Shown: positions 9,277 through 18,810 of the stretch, in pieces
Position numbering within the stretch: position 1 is the stretch's first letter
Layout: each line of letters begins with the position of its first letter
Made by a program: the position numbers and the translations under genes
The notes under the pieces: generated by a model
Database searches by the model: none
Seen by the model: only the letters and a program-made list of their open reading frames with translations
Told to the model about the DNA's origin: nothing
Assembly (NCBI RefSeq): GCF_900230285.1
Contig: NZ_OCNK01000005.1
Coordinates: forward strand, 248,001-312,000
Direction: 5' to 3'
DNA from: Blastococcus haudaquaticus
GTDB lineage: Bacteria > Actinomycetota > Actinomycetes > Mycobacteriales > Geodermatophilaceae
DNA: 64,000 bases

Positions 9277-10013
9277 AGCCCGGACTCGGCGGTGCGCACC
9301 AGGATCCGCCCGCAGTTCTCGCACCGGACGACCTCGTGCGGGTCGGCGTTGCGCACCGCGGCGAGCTCGTTGCCGTAGAGCTCGAGCCGGCAGCCCTGAC
9401 AGGCCCGCGCCTGCAGCATCGCCGCACCCGTGCTGCCGGTCTGCTTGCGGATGCGGTCGTACAGGGCGAGCAGGGGCGCGGAGATCTTCGTGACCACCTC
9501 GGCGCGGGCCGCTTCGTGGTTCTTGGTGCCGTCGGCGATGTCGGCCAGTGCGTCGTCGCGCTGCTGCTCGGCCCGCTCGCGGTCCGCGCGCGCCTGCTCC
9601 AGCCCCTGGCGGGCCGTCGCGAACGCCGACTCGGCGTCCTCGAGGCGCTGCATGAGCTCGAGCTCCTGGTCCTCCAGATCGGCCTGCCGGCGCTTCAGCG
9701 ACTCGAGCTCGTGCTGGAGGTTGGTCATCTCCTTCGGCGAGACGCTGCCGGACTCCAGCAGCCGCTGGTCCTTGGCCTCCCGCTGACGGACGGTCTCGAC
9801 ATCGGACTCCATGCGCCTGACCTCGCGGCCCAGGTCCTTCACCTCGGTCTCGGCGCGGACCACGTCGGCCGACAGCGACCGCTCGGCCTCCGCGGCGGCC
9901 TCCACGGCGGCGACCTCGGGGAGGGTGCGCTGCCGGTGCGCCAACTGGGTCAGCGCGACGTCTTCAGCGGCAAGGCGCAGCAGGGTCTGCTGCTCGAAGT
10001 GGTCAGCCTTCAC
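9273..10013 (-). CDS. Coiled-coil C4 zinc-ribbon protein (Rv2229c type)
   Basis: A 246-residue protein. Residues 1-180 are a long coiled coil rich in Glu, Arg, Leu and Gln. The C-terminal 65 residues form a zinc ribbon with two CxxC knuckles (CQGC near 203 and CENC near 230). It resembles the actinobacterial relative of Chlamydia CT398 and M. tuberculosis Rv2229c, whose function is unsettled. The GTG start at 10013 is fixed by the family N-terminus. It is coupled to the RNase H/phosphatase gene downstream and follows the Nif3-like gene, as in mycobacteria. Confidence 0.9.
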   Translation of the reverse strand: MKADHFEQQTLLRLAAEDVALTQLAHRQRTLPEVAAVEAAAEAERSLSADVVRAETEVKDLGREVRRMESDVETVRQREAKDQRLLESGSVSPKEMTNLQHELESLKRRQADLEDQELELMQRLEDAESAFATARQGLEQARADRERAEQQRDDALADIADGTKNHEAARAEVVTKISAPLLALYDRIRKQTGSTGAAMLQARACQGCRLELYGNELAAVRNADPHEVVRCENCGRILVRTAESGL

Positions 10014-10047
10014 GCTGGGAAACCTACCCGTGCACCGATCGGCACCC

Positions 10048-10105
10048 GGCCCCCGTGCAGGGTCCCGCCGCGAGCGTGCGAGTGGTCGGGGCACGGGGGT
10101 CCTTC
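10048..10105 (-). repeat. Stop-proximal hairpin repeat, copy C
   Basis: This element begins two bases after the TAG stop of the Nif3-like gene, in that gene's direction. It opens with GAAGGACCCCCGTGC and closes with GCACGGGGGCC on the minus strand, giving an outer stem of about 10 pairs with one bulged A. The inner part contains ACTCGCACGCTCGCGGCGGG. Very similar elements follow accD, fabF and DUF3052 in this window. It may end or stabilise the Nif3-like transcript. Confidence 0.75.
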
Positions 10106-10107
10106 TG

Positions 10108-10956
10108 CTACCTGTGCTCGGGGTGCTCCCCCGCCGCCGGGTGCTGGCCGACGTGGTGCGTCCACGGATCGGTGCGGAGCCGGGAGACAGCGACCTCCAC
10201 CCGCCCCGCAAGATCGGCGGAGAGTCGTCCGGCCGCCACGGGGAGCCAGGGCCATTCGGAGGCGTAGTGCGCCACGTCGACCAGCGCCGGGCCGTCCACC
10301 TCCGCCGCCTCGGAGGCCGGGTGGTGCTTGAGATCGCTGGTCAGGAGGACGTCCGCGCCCGCCGCGGCCGCCGCGGCGAGCAGTGATCCCCCGCTGCCGC
10401 CGCACACCGCGACGCGCCGGACGACGCGTCCGGGCTCCCCCGACGAGCGGACGCCCCCGACGGTCGCCGGCAGGGCGACGGCCACCCGCTCGGCGAACGC
10501 CCGCAGGCTCATCGGCTCGGGCAGGTCCCCCACGCGGCCGAGGCCGGCACGCGGATCCGTCCCGGCCTGCTCGAGCGGCACCGCCCCCGTCAGCCCCAGA
10601 GCGTCCGCCAGCGCCGCGTTGACCCCGACGTCGGGCGCCCGGTCGGCGTTGGTGTGCGCGACGAACAGCGCGGCCCGCGCCCGGATCAGCCGGTGGACCA
10701 GCCCGCCCCTGGGGTCGTCGGCGGGCACGGCGTGGACCGGGGTGAGGAGCAGGGGGTGGTGGGTGACCAGGAGCTGCGCTCCGGTGCCGACCACCTCGTC
10801 CACGACGGCGGTGGTCGGGTCGACGGCGAACAGCACCCGGTCCACCGGCTCGTCGGGGTCGCCGCACACCAGTCCGACCGCGTCCCAGCCCTCCGCCAGC
10901 GCGGGGTCGTAGCGGGCGTCGAGGGCAGCGAGGACCTCGCGGAGAGGGGCGGGCAC
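10108..10956 (-). CDS. Nif3-like dinuclear metal center protein
   Basis: A 282-residue member of the Nif3/YqfO (DUF34) family, probably a hexameric metal-dependent hydrolase; the E. coli and human relatives are linked to GTP cyclohydrolase-like or housekeeping roles. Metal ligands are visible as VTHHPLLL near 65, AHTNADRAPD near 97, and the C-terminal DVAHYASEW near 245. The GTG at 10956 gives the usual N-terminus. It is divergent from the FUSC gene and lies upstream of the zinc-ribbon gene, the same order as Rv2230c-Rv2229c-Rv2228c in M. tuberculosis. Confidence 0.9.
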   Translation of the reverse strand: MPAPLREVLAALDARYDPALAEGWDAVGLVCGDPDEPVDRVLFAVDPTTAVVDEVVGTGAQLLVTHHPLLLTPVHAVPADDPRGGLVHRLIRARAALFVAHTNADRAPDVGVNAALADALGLTGAVPLEQAGTDPRAGLGRVGDLPEPMSLRAFAERVAVALPATVGGVRSSGEPGRVVRRVAVCGGSGGSLLAAAAAAGADVLLTSDLKHHPASEAAEVDGPALVDVAHYASEWPWLPVAAGRLSADLAGRVEVAVSRLRTDPWTHHVGQHPAAGEHPEHR

Positions 10957-11020
10957 GGCACCGGACTCTAGGTGCCGCCCGGTCCCGCGGTCGGGTCGGC
11001 GTCGGTGACAAGCTTCAGGC

Positions 11021-12985
11021 GTGACGGACCGCGGCCCCCGGGAACGCGGCCTCCGGGCGCCCGCGTGGCTCGAGGAGCTGGTGCGGACCACGCCCCCGCC
11101 GGTCCCGTGGCGCGACGTCGTCCGGTTCGCCGTCACCGTGCCCGCTCCCCTGGCCGTCGCGGTCGCCGTCGAGGGCGGTGTCCGGCCCGGTGCCGCTCTC
11201 GGCGCGGGCGTCTTCGCGACCACCGGCGCACTGGCCGCCGCCCTCGCCCCGCAGTCGGGGCCGCTCCGGGACAGGCTGCGCCGCACGGCCGCCGCGGTCG
11301 GCTTCGGTGCCGTGGGGCTGGTCGTCGGCATGTACGCGAGCGGCGGCGGCTGGCTGCCCGTCGTCGTGATCGCCGCGCTGTCGGCCGTGGCGGCGCTGAT
11401 CAGCTCGGTCAACGCAGCGCTGTCGCTCGGCTCGTTGCAGCTGCTGATCTACACGGCGCTCTCGTCCGGCCTGGTCACGCCGCTGTCCCTGCCGGCGGAG
11501 GTGGCCTTCTTCTTCTGCGGCGCGGCATGGGCCACGGTCACGACGCTGGTCCAGGCCCGGACCGAGCCCCTGGACCCCGACCGCACGTCGGTCGCGGCCG
11601 TGTTCCGGAGCATCGCCGACCTGCTCGAGGCCAGCGGGACGGAGGGGTCCGACGACAGCCGGCGCGCCCTGACCACCGAGCTCAACGGCGCCTACGACCG
11701 CGTCATCCGCAGCCGCAGCCGCTCCTCCGGCCGGATCAAGGAGCTGTCCGAGCTGGCCGGCGTGCTCAACGCCGCCGCTCCGCTCGTCGAGGGAGCGGTG
11801 GCGGCCGCCCGTGCCCGGGTCGCGGCCGACCCGGCCGACGTCGCCGCCGTCCGCGCTCTGGCTGCTGCGCTCGAGAGCGGCGGCGGGCTGGCCGACGATC
11901 GCCCACCCGCACTGGAGGACGCGCCGCCCGGCCGGCGCGCGGTCCGCCACGGCGTCCGGCTCGTGTGGAACGTCGTCGGCGACCCGGAGGAGCGGGCCGG
12001 TGCTGCCGCCGAGCGCGCCGAGGTGGACCTGCGGACCCGGTTGCGCGAGCTGTGGGACCGCACGCTCGCCAGCACCGACAGCCGCGGTTTCGCCGTCCGC
12101 CTGGCGCTGTGCATGACCGTCGCGGAGATCGCCCGCCAGTACCTGCCGATCGAGCGCCCCTACTGGGTGCTGCTGACGGTGGCCATCGTGCTCAAGCCTG
12201 ACTTCGGATCGGTGTTCACCCGCGCCGTGCAGCGCGGCGCCGGGACGCTCCTGGGCGTCCTGATCGGGTCGGCGCTGCTGTCGGTGCTGCCCCGCGACGC
12301 CTGGGTCCTGGTCGCGATGGCCGCCTTCGCGGGGCTGCTCCCCTGGGCCCGCAACGCCAACTTCGGGTTGTTCTCGGTCTTCCAGACGCCGGTGATCATC
12401 CTGCTGCTCGACCTCGCCCTCCCCAGCGGCCCCGGCCTGGTGGGTGCCCGGCTGACCGACACGCTCATCGGCTGCGCCATCGTGCTGGTGTTCGGCTACC
12501 TGCTCTGGCCGCAGACCTGGCGGGCGCCGCTGGACGAGGCGCTCCGCGATGCCGCGCTCGCGCTCGACGCCTTCGTCGAGGCGGCCTTCACCGGCGGTCC
12601 CGCCGACCGCCGCCGCGCCCGGCGGCGCAACTACCGGGCCCTCACCGAGCTGCAGACCCAGCTCCAGCGGCGGCTGGCCGAGCCGCCGCCGATCAGCAAC
12701 CGGGCGGCCGCCTGGTGGCCGGTCATCGTCCAGCTCGAGCGCACGTCGGACGCCGTCACCGAGGCCGTCATCGCCCAGCGCGAGGGCGAGCCGGCGCCCG
12801 ACCTCGCCCAGGTGGCGGTGCTGCGCAAGGCCATCCGCCGGCTGGAGGAGGACGTACGGGCCCACCGCGTCCCCGACGACGCCGAGATCCACGCCGAGGG
12901 CGTGCTGGCCCCGGTGGCCCGCGAGGTCGACGCCGCGCGGCGGCTGGTGCGCGAGAACGCGCCGGGATGGCGCGGCGCACCCTGA
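11021..12985 (+). CDS. FUSC family membrane protein (aromatic acid exporter-like)
   Basis: A 654-residue membrane protein. Two blocks of hydrophobic segments, about 35-190 and 345-490, are separated by a soluble helical domain. The second block contains RPYWVLLTVAIVLKPDFG and a later GT-rich segment typical of the fusaric acid resistance-like superfamily. A soluble, charged C-terminal region of about 150 residues follows. Related proteins export aromatic acids; the substrate here is not known. The GTG at 11021 opens the frame and lies 64 bases from the divergent Nif3-like start. Confidence 0.87.
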   Translation: MTDRGPRERGLRAPAWLEELVRTTPPPVPWRDVVRFAVTVPAPLAVAVAVEGGVRPGAALGAGVFATTGALAAALAPQSGPLRDRLRRTAAAVGFGAVGLVVGMYASGGGWLPVVVIAALSAVAALISSVNAALSLGSLQLLIYTALSSGLVTPLSLPAEVAFFFCGAAWATVTTLVQARTEPLDPDRTSVAAVFRSIADLLEASGTEGSDDSRRALTTELNGAYDRVIRSRSRSSGRIKELSELAGVLNAAAPLVEGAVAAARARVAADPADVAAVRALAAALESGGGLADDRPPALEDAPPGRRAVRHGVRLVWNVVGDPEERAGAAAERAEVDLRTRLRELWDRTLASTDSRGFAVRLALCMTVAEIARQYLPIERPYWVLLTVAIVLKPDFGSVFTRAVQRGAGTLLGVLIGSALLSVLPRDAWVLVAMAAFAGLLPWARNANFGLFSVFQTPVIILLLDLALPSGPGLVGARLTDTLIGCAIVLVFGYLLWPQTWRAPLDEALRDAALALDAFVEAAFTGGPADRRRARRRNYRALTELQTQLQRRLAEPPPISNRAAAWWPVIVQLERTSDAVTEAVIAQREGEPAPDLAQVAVLRKAIRRLEEDVRAHRVPDDAEIHAEGVLAPVAREVDAARRLVRENAPGWRGAP

Positions 12986-13030
12986 GGTCTCTCGGTTGCG
13001 GCACGGGGTGCCCACCCCTGGGATGAGCGC

Positions 13031-14011
13031 GTGCCGAGTGACGTCCCACCGCTGACCCTGCCGAGCTCCTCCGGTCCCCCACCGCCGGGTTCGCGCACCG
13101 TGACCACCGACGACGGCGTCCCGCTGCACGTGGAGTTCGACGGCGTCGGGCAGGCGGGCGACGGCGCCGGGCCGGTCACCGTCGTCTTCTCGCACGGGTT
13201 CACCGCCCGGCTGGCGGAGTGGGAGCTGCAGCGCACCGCGCTCCGGGAGCGTGCGCGACTGGTGCTGTGGGACCAGCGGGGGCACGGCCGCTCGGGCTGG
13301 ACCCCGCTGACGAAGGCGACGATCGACCGCACCGGTCGCGACCTCGGTCAGGTGCTCGACGCCGTGGCCCCGACCGGCCCGGTCGTGCTGGCCGGTCACT
13401 CGATGGGCGGCATGAGCATCCTGGCGCTGGCCCGGCAGCGGCCCGAGCTGTTCGGCGACCGGGTGGTCGGGGCGTTCCTCCTGGCCACCTCGGCGGGTGG
13501 CCTGGTGGACACCGGTCCGCTCGGCTTCGCGGTCAAGGTCATGCGCCGGCTCCGCCTGCTGCCGCTGTACCTGCGGCTCCTCCAGCTGTTCGCGCCGTCG
13601 CTGGAGCGCTTCCGCCGCCGCGGGACCGCAGTCGGCCGGCGGGCCATCCGGCGGCTGCTCTTCGGGCGGGACGACGCCGACCCGGCCAGCGTGCGGCTGG
13701 TGCAGGACCTGCTGGAGGAGACCCCGCTGCCGGTGACGATGGCGTTCTACGCGACGTTCCTCGAGCACGACGAGACGGCCGCCCTCGAGGTGCTGCGCCG
13801 GGTGCCGGTGACCGTCGTCGCGGCCACGCACGACCGGCTCACACCGGTGGGCCACGGCCGGCGGATCGCCGAGACCATCGGCGCCGGGGCCGACCTGGTC
13901 GTGGTCCCCGGGGCAGGGCACAGCGTCAACCTCACCCGTACCCAGATCGTCGACGACGCGTTGAACGCCCTGATCGACCGGGTGGAGGCGGGTCTGCGAA
14001 AGGCCGGTTGA
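13031..14011 (+). CDS. Alpha/beta hydrolase
   Basis: A 326-residue alpha/beta-fold hydrolase. The oxyanion-hole region HGFT is near 56, the nucleophile elbow GHSMGG is near 122, and the catalytic histidine is in GAGHSVN near 296. An acidic residue in ATHDRLTP near 263 is a likely third member of the triad. A lid-like helical region rich in Arg lies between 165 and 225. The position just upstream of the wax ester synthase gene suggests lipid ester metabolism, but that is inference from context. The start is GTG 13031. Confidence 0.85.
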   Translation: MPSDVPPLTLPSSSGPPPPGSRTVTTDDGVPLHVEFDGVGQAGDGAGPVTVVFSHGFTARLAEWELQRTALRERARLVLWDQRGHGRSGWTPLTKATIDRTGRDLGQVLDAVAPTGPVVLAGHSMGGMSILALARQRPELFGDRVVGAFLLATSAGGLVDTGPLGFAVKVMRRLRLLPLYLRLLQLFAPSLERFRRRGTAVGRRAIRRLLFGRDDADPASVRLVQDLLEETPLPVTMAFYATFLEHDETAALEVLRRVPVTVVAATHDRLTPVGHGRRIAETIGAGADLVVVPGAGHSVNLTRTQIVDDALNALIDRVEAGLRKAG

Positions 14012-14159
14012 CCTACCGGCACGCGGGGCAGTGCACTGTGGTGACCGCCACAGCGTTCATGTTGCAGTAACTCCAAGACACCCCTAACTTCAGCGGCCAC
14101 CCGATGACGTGTGACGGCCCTGGTCCGAGCAGCGCGACCAGGGCGGCGAGGAGCAGAAC

Positions 14160-15732
14160 GTGGACCGGATGAGCGCCCTCGATGCGGGCTTCTTCTACGC
14201 GGAGAGCGAGAACACCCCGATGCACGTGGGGTCGGTCGCCGTGTTCGAAGGACCCGCCCCCACCTACGGCGACGTGGTGCGGCTGATCCTGGGCAAGCTG
14301 CCCAAGGTGCCGCGGTATCGGCAGCGCGTGCGCTCGGTCCCGATGCAGCTCGGCCGCCCGCTGTGGGTGGACGACCCGCACTTCCAGATCCTCTACCACG
14401 TGCGGCACACCGCGGTGCCCCGTCCGGGCAGCGACGAGCAGCTGCGCAACCTGGCCGGGCGCGTGCTGGGCCAGCGCCTCGACATGGCCAAGCCCCTCTG
14501 GGAGCTGTGGCTGGTCGAGGGCCTCGCCGACGACCGGTGGGCGCTCATCTCCAAGGTGCACCACTGCATGGTCGACGGCGTCGCCGGCACCGACCTGATG
14601 CAGCTGATGTTCGACCTGGACCCGAACGCCACGCACGAGGCGGTGAAGGACTGGACGCCGCGCCGCAGCCCGTCGAGCCTGGAGATCGTGGCCGGCTCGG
14701 TCACTGAGGGCCTGACCAACCCGCTGCAGCAGCTGGCCAACTCCGGCTCGCTCGGCAGCCCCGTCCGCGCGGCCAAGGAACTCGCCGCGTCCGGGCGGAC
14801 CCTGGCGAAGACGGTGCCCTCCCAAGCAGGCGGTCACCCCCACGGCCCGCTCGCTCAACGGACCCATCGGCCCGCACCGCCGCTGGGCGTGGACCGAGGG
14901 CAGGTTCGAGGAGTTCAAGGCCGTGCGGACGGCGTTCGGCGGCACGGTGAACGACGTCGTCCTCACCGCGATCACCGGCGGCTTCCGCGACCTGCTCAAG
15001 GCACGGGGCGAACTGTCCTCGGAGAAGCTCGTGGTCCGGTCGATGGTGCCGGTCTCCGTACGGCGCGAGGCCCAGAAGGGCAGCCTGAACAACCAGGTGT
15101 CCGCGGTGTTCGTGGACCTGCCGGTCGGGTTGTCCGACCCGGTCGACCGGCTGGCCTCGATCCGCGGGCAGATGGACGAGTACAAGCGCGCCATGCAAGC
15201 CGTGGACGCCAACTCGATCATCGCGATGGGCAACTTCGTGGCGCCCACGCTGCTGTCCATGGGCGTTCGCGCAGCGCTGCAGGCCGGGCAGATGTGGTGC
15301 CAGGCGGTGACCACGAACGTGCCCGGTCCGCGCGTCCCGCTCTACGTGCTCGGCAAGCGGATGACCAGCGCCACGGCCTACGTGCCGATCGCCGGCGGCA
15401 CCCGCTGCTCCATCGGGATCTTCTCCTACCTCAACACGATGACCTTCGGGATCAACGCCGACTTCGACGGTTACCCGGACGTCGACGTCCTCTCCGGTGG
15501 CATCCGCCGCGGCATCGAGCAGCTCCTGGCGCGGGCGAAGAAGCAGACGCAGGAGGAGGTGCAGGCGGAGGCGGCGGTCGACGCGGCGGCTGCGGCCGAA
15601 GCGACGGCAGCAGCGAACGGCGAGGCGCCGAAGGAGACCCCGAAGAAGGCGCCCGCGAAGGCAGGCGCCAAGCCCCCTGCCAAGAAGGCGGCCCGGCCGG
15701 CGAAGAAGGCCACCGCGGCGGCCGCCCGGTGA
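14160..15732 (+). pseudogene. Wax ester synthase/diacylglycerol acyltransferase, frameshifted
   Basis: A WS/DGAT enzyme, which joins acyl-CoA to fatty alcohol or diacylglycerol to make storage lipid. The first part (GTG 14160, RBS GAGGAG) encodes the acyltransferase domain with the catalytic motif HHCMVDG at residues 134-140. Around 14815-14825 the reading frame changes by +1. The second part continues in the new frame with LNGPIGPHRRWAW and the rest of the C-terminal domain (NVPGPRVPLYV, GTRCSIGIFSY), ending in a Lys/Ala-rich tail. Homology on both sides is continuous, so either one base was gained or two were lost in a C-rich run, or the sequence has an error there. The stop overlaps the next gene as GTGA. 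Confidence 0.85.
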
Positions 15733-16808
15733 GCCCCGGCAAGCGACGCGGCTCCGGCGCCCTGGGCGCGGGACCCCGCGGGCTCGACGAGGCCGACGGC
15801 GATGCCCGGCGGCCGCTCACCGTCGCCGTCACCGGACCGACCGGCACGTTCGGCTCCGGGCTGGTCCCGCTCCTGCAGGAGGACGACCGCATCGGCCGGG
15901 TCATCGGCATCGCGCGGCGGCCCTTCGATCCGGCCGAGCGCGGCTGGACGAAGATGGAGTACCGGCAGGGCGACGTCCGCGACCCCGAGGCGCTGCGGGC
16001 CGCCTTCGACGGCGCGGACGTCGTGGTGCACCTGGCCTTCCTGATCACCGGCAACGCCTCCCGCGAGACGACCCGGTCGATCAACGTCGACGGCACGCTC
16101 AACGTGTTCCGGGCGGCCGCGGCGGCCAGGGCCGAGCGCTTCGTCTACGCCTCCTCCGTCGCGGCCTACGGGTTCCACGCGGACAACCCGGAGCGGATCG
16201 ACGAGGAGTGGCCCACCCGGCCGGCGGCCCGGCTGTTCTACGCGCAGGAGAAGGCCGAGCTGGAGGAGCTGCTGGCGGACGAGGCGCGCACGCACCCCGA
16301 GCTCGCCCTCTTCCTGCTGCGCCCGCCGGTCGTGGTCGGGCCGAACGTCATCGGTGGCAAGGACGTCCTCCCGGGTCCCCTGGCCCCGCTGGGCCGTGCG
16401 CTGTTCAGCCGCCCACGACGGCTGCCGGTGCCCGTGCCGATGTTCGTGCCCCAGCTCCCGATGCAGTTCATCCACGAGGCGGACGTCGGGCGGGCACTCG
16501 TGCAGTGCATCGTCGCGGCCGGCCCGCCCGGCGCGTACAACATCGCCGGTGACGGCGTCCTGACCGCCGCCGACGTGGCACGGGAGTTCGGGGCGCTGCC
16601 GATCCCGCTCCCGGCCGCGCCGGCCCAGGCCGCTGCCCGGGCGTTCACGCGACTGCCCTTCCTGCCGCCCGTGGCCGAGTGGGTGGAGGCGGCCAGCCGG
16701 CCGGCGATCATGGACACGACCAAGGCACGCGAGAAGCTGGGCTGGCGGCCCCGCTTCAGCGGCCTCGAGGCGCTCCGGGACACACTCGCCGACCGACCGG
16801 CCCCGTAG
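15729..16808 (+). CDS. NAD-dependent epimerase/dehydratase family protein
   Basis: A 359-residue extended short-chain dehydrogenase. The NAD-binding motif TGPTGTFG is near residues 37-44, and VVVHLAF and VYASSVAAYG (the latter with the active-site Ser region) follow. The tyrosine of the YxxxK motif is in FYAQEKAE near 172. The GTG start at 15729 overlaps the stop of the acyltransferase, so the two are translationally coupled. A lipid or sugar-nucleotide substrate is possible; the sequence does not decide. Confidence 0.85.
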   Translation: MSPGKRRGSGALGAGPRGLDEADGDARRPLTVAVTGPTGTFGSGLVPLLQEDDRIGRVIGIARRPFDPAERGWTKMEYRQGDVRDPEALRAAFDGADVVVHLAFLITGNASRETTRSINVDGTLNVFRAAAAARAERFVYASSVAAYGFHADNPERIDEEWPTRPAARLFYAQEKAELEELLADEARTHPELALFLLRPPVVVGPNVIGGKDVLPGPLAPLGRALFSRPRRLPVPVPMFVPQLPMQFIHEADVGRALVQCIVAAGPPGAYNIAGDGVLTAADVAREFGALPIPLPAAPAQAAARAFTRLPFLPPVAEWVEAASRPAIMDTTKAREKLGWRPRFSGLEALRDTLADRPAP

Positions 16809-17723
16809 TCAGCCGGCGGCGCGGGCGGTCGCGGTCTCCTCGAGCCAGGCCAGGACGACCGTGGCCAGCTCCTCGGGCACCTGCAGTTGCGGCACGTGGC
16901 CGACGCCGGGCAGCTCGAGATAGCGCCAGCCGGGGTGCCGTCGGGCGATGTCGCGGGCGGCGGCCACGGGCACGAGCCGGTCCTCGTCGCCCTGCACCAG
17001 GAGCACGGGGACCCGGATGGACGCCATGGCCGCCCGGTAGCTGCGCGGGTCGACGAGCAACCGGAGCAGCGAGCGGGCGGCGGACAGGAACGCCTTGTCC
17101 ATCGCCGGCACGTCCTGCCGTTGCTCGATCAGCGCGATCGAGCGGTCGATGGTGTGGGCGGGCAGCGCATCGGGGTCCACCCCGCACAGGCGCAGCATGT
17201 CGCGGACCTGGCGCAACGGCGTCGACCGCTTGCGGCGCAGCGCCAGGAACCGCTCCCCCAGCATCGGGACGGCGTACAGGGCGAAGGTCACGGCGACGAG
17301 GGGGTCCAGCGCGCGGCGTGGGCCGGGGACCGCGGCGTCGAGCAGCACCAGGCCGCTGACGGTGTCCGGGGCGGTCGCCGTCTGCAGGATCGAGATCATG
17401 CCGCCCATCGAGTTGCCCACGAGCACCGCCGGGGTGCCGGCCACCTCGGTGAGGAACCGGTCGAGGACCTCGACGTTGTCGTGCACGCTCGTACGGCGAC
17501 CCCCGGGCTCACTGCGGCCGAAGCCGGGCAGGTCGATGGCCAGCACCCGGGCGTGCTCGCGGATCAGGGGAGCGAACAGGTCCCAGTTGAGGTGCGACCC
17601 ACCCAGCCCGTGCACCAGGACCACCGTCGGGGCGTCGTCCGGGCCGCCGAAGTCGACGTAGTGGACGTCGCCGCCCAGGTCCACCGTCAGGCTCTGCCCG
17701 TACGTCCCGCTCTGCTCGCTCAC
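16809..17723 (-). CDS. Alpha/beta hydrolase
   Basis: A 304-residue hydrolase with HGLGGSHLNW near 39, the nucleophile elbow GNSMGGM near 104, QGDEDRLVP near 247 and the catalytic histidine in GVGHVPQ near 275. It starts at GTG 17723, and its stop touches that of the epimerase on the opposite strand. It is divergent from another hydrolase at 17957 across a 233-base gap. The grouping with WS/DGAT suggests turnover of lipid esters, by inference only. Confidence 0.85.
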   Translation of the reverse strand: MSEQSGTYGQSLTVDLGGDVHYVDFGGPDDAPTVVLVHGLGGSHLNWDLFAPLIREHARVLAIDLPGFGRSEPGGRRTSVHDNVEVLDRFLTEVAGTPAVLVGNSMGGMISILQTATAPDTVSGLVLLDAAVPGPRRALDPLVAVTFALYAVPMLGERFLALRRKRSTPLRQVRDMLRLCGVDPDALPAHTIDRSIALIEQRQDVPAMDKAFLSAARSLLRLLVDPRSYRAAMASIRVPVLLVQGDEDRLVPVAAARDIARRHPGWRYLELPGVGHVPQLQVPEELATVVLAWLEETATARAAG

Positions 17724-17956
17724 CCGTGCATCCTCGCCCGTCGGGCCGTGGCGCGCTCACGCCGGGCCTCGGCGGGCATCTCGTCGCCTTCCGCCCACTT
17801 GCCCAGCAGCGGAACGTGAACGGCTGATATGAGCCAGGACACATTTGAGCAACATGTGCCCGCGTTGCCCGTCGACGAAGTGTGAGCCAGGCCCCATCTT
17901 GGTACCTGTCTACCAACGAGGGTCGGCCAACGACGGCCGGCGAGCAGGAGGACGAC

Positions 17957-18766
17957 GTGGCAGCACGCCAGGACGACGGGCCCGCACTTCCGCTCTACCT
18001 CACGGAACCGGGGCGCGCGGTGGGCGACTACGGCCTGTACCTCGCCGCCAAGCCGCTCATGTCCATCCTCCCCCGAGGCGACGGGCACCCGGTGCTCGTC
18101 CTCCCCGGTCTCCTCGCCGACGACATGTCGACCCGCGCGCTGCGGGCCGTGCTGCGCAAGCTCGGCTACGACGCCCACGGCTGGGGCCTGGGCCGCAACA
18201 TCGGTCCCACGGCCTCGTGCGTGAAGGGCACGCGCGACCTGCTCGACCACCTCGCCGACAAGCACCAGCGCCCCGTCTCGCTGATCGGCTGGAGCCTGGG
18301 CGGGATCTTCGCCCGCGACCTGGCCCGCCGCTCCCCCGACTCGGTACGCCAGGTGGTCACCCTCGGCAGCCCGTTCCGCCTGGCGCGGCACAGCCAGAGC
18401 AGGGCGACCAAGGTCTTCGACCGCTTCTCGCACCTGCACGTGGAGCACCGCACGCTGCCGCTGGAGTCGGAGAACACCCCGCTGACGGTGCCGGCGACGT
18501 CGATCTACTCGCACTACGACGGCATCGTGCACTGGCAGACCTGCCTGGACACACCTGGCGAGCGCTGCGAGAACATCGCCGTCATGGCCAGCCACCTCGG
18601 CCTGGGCCACCACCCGGCGTCCATCTGGGCGGTCGCGGATCGGCTGGCGCAGCGCGAGGGCACGTGGCAGGCGTTCAAGGCCCCGATGTTCCTGCGGCCC
18701 GCTTTCCCGAAGCCGGCCGTGCCGTCCGCGGCCGACCCGGTCGCGCAGCACGGCACCGCCGCCTGA
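17957..18766 (+). CDS. Lipase-like alpha/beta hydrolase
   Basis: A 269-residue hydrolase of the cytoplasmic acetyltransferase/hydrolase or PGAP1-like type. The hydrophobic VLVLPGLLADD near 46 and the nucleophile elbow GWSLGGIFA near 100 are clear, and SHLGLGHHP near 215 holds the likely catalytic histidine. The GTG at 17957 is chosen over an earlier in-frame GTG at 17882 because CAGGAGGA lies at good spacing. The protein at 60891-61634 is a paralogue with the same motifs in the same order. Confidence 0.85.
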   Translation: MAARQDDGPALPLYLTEPGRAVGDYGLYLAAKPLMSILPRGDGHPVLVLPGLLADDMSTRALRAVLRKLGYDAHGWGLGRNIGPTASCVKGTRDLLDHLADKHQRPVSLIGWSLGGIFARDLARRSPDSVRQVVTLGSPFRLARHSQSRATKVFDRFSHLHVEHRTLPLESENTPLTVPATSIYSHYDGIVHWQTCLDTPGERCENIAVMASHLGLGHHPASIWAVADRLAQREGTWQAFKAPMFLRPAFPKPAVPSAADPVAQHGTAA

Positions 18767-18810
18767 ACCACCCGACCGCCTCCGGGCGGACGCCTACTAC
18801 CGTTGTCGCC

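Noticed and set aside
11015-13921. A 968-codon open frame on the minus strand
   Set aside because: It lies antisense to the FUSC and hydrolase genes, has low-complexity His/Gln/Gly composition and no recognisable domain.
14160-16808. An 882-codon frame joining an acyltransferase to an epimerase
   Set aside because: The middle third is out-of-frame translation with no family resemblance, while the true acyltransferase C-terminus lies in another frame. It is a frameshift artefact, not a fusion protein.
17835-17866. A palindrome CACAT...ATGTG between the two divergent hydrolases
   Set aside because: The arms match over only five bases and the inner part is not symmetric, so it was not listed as an operator.
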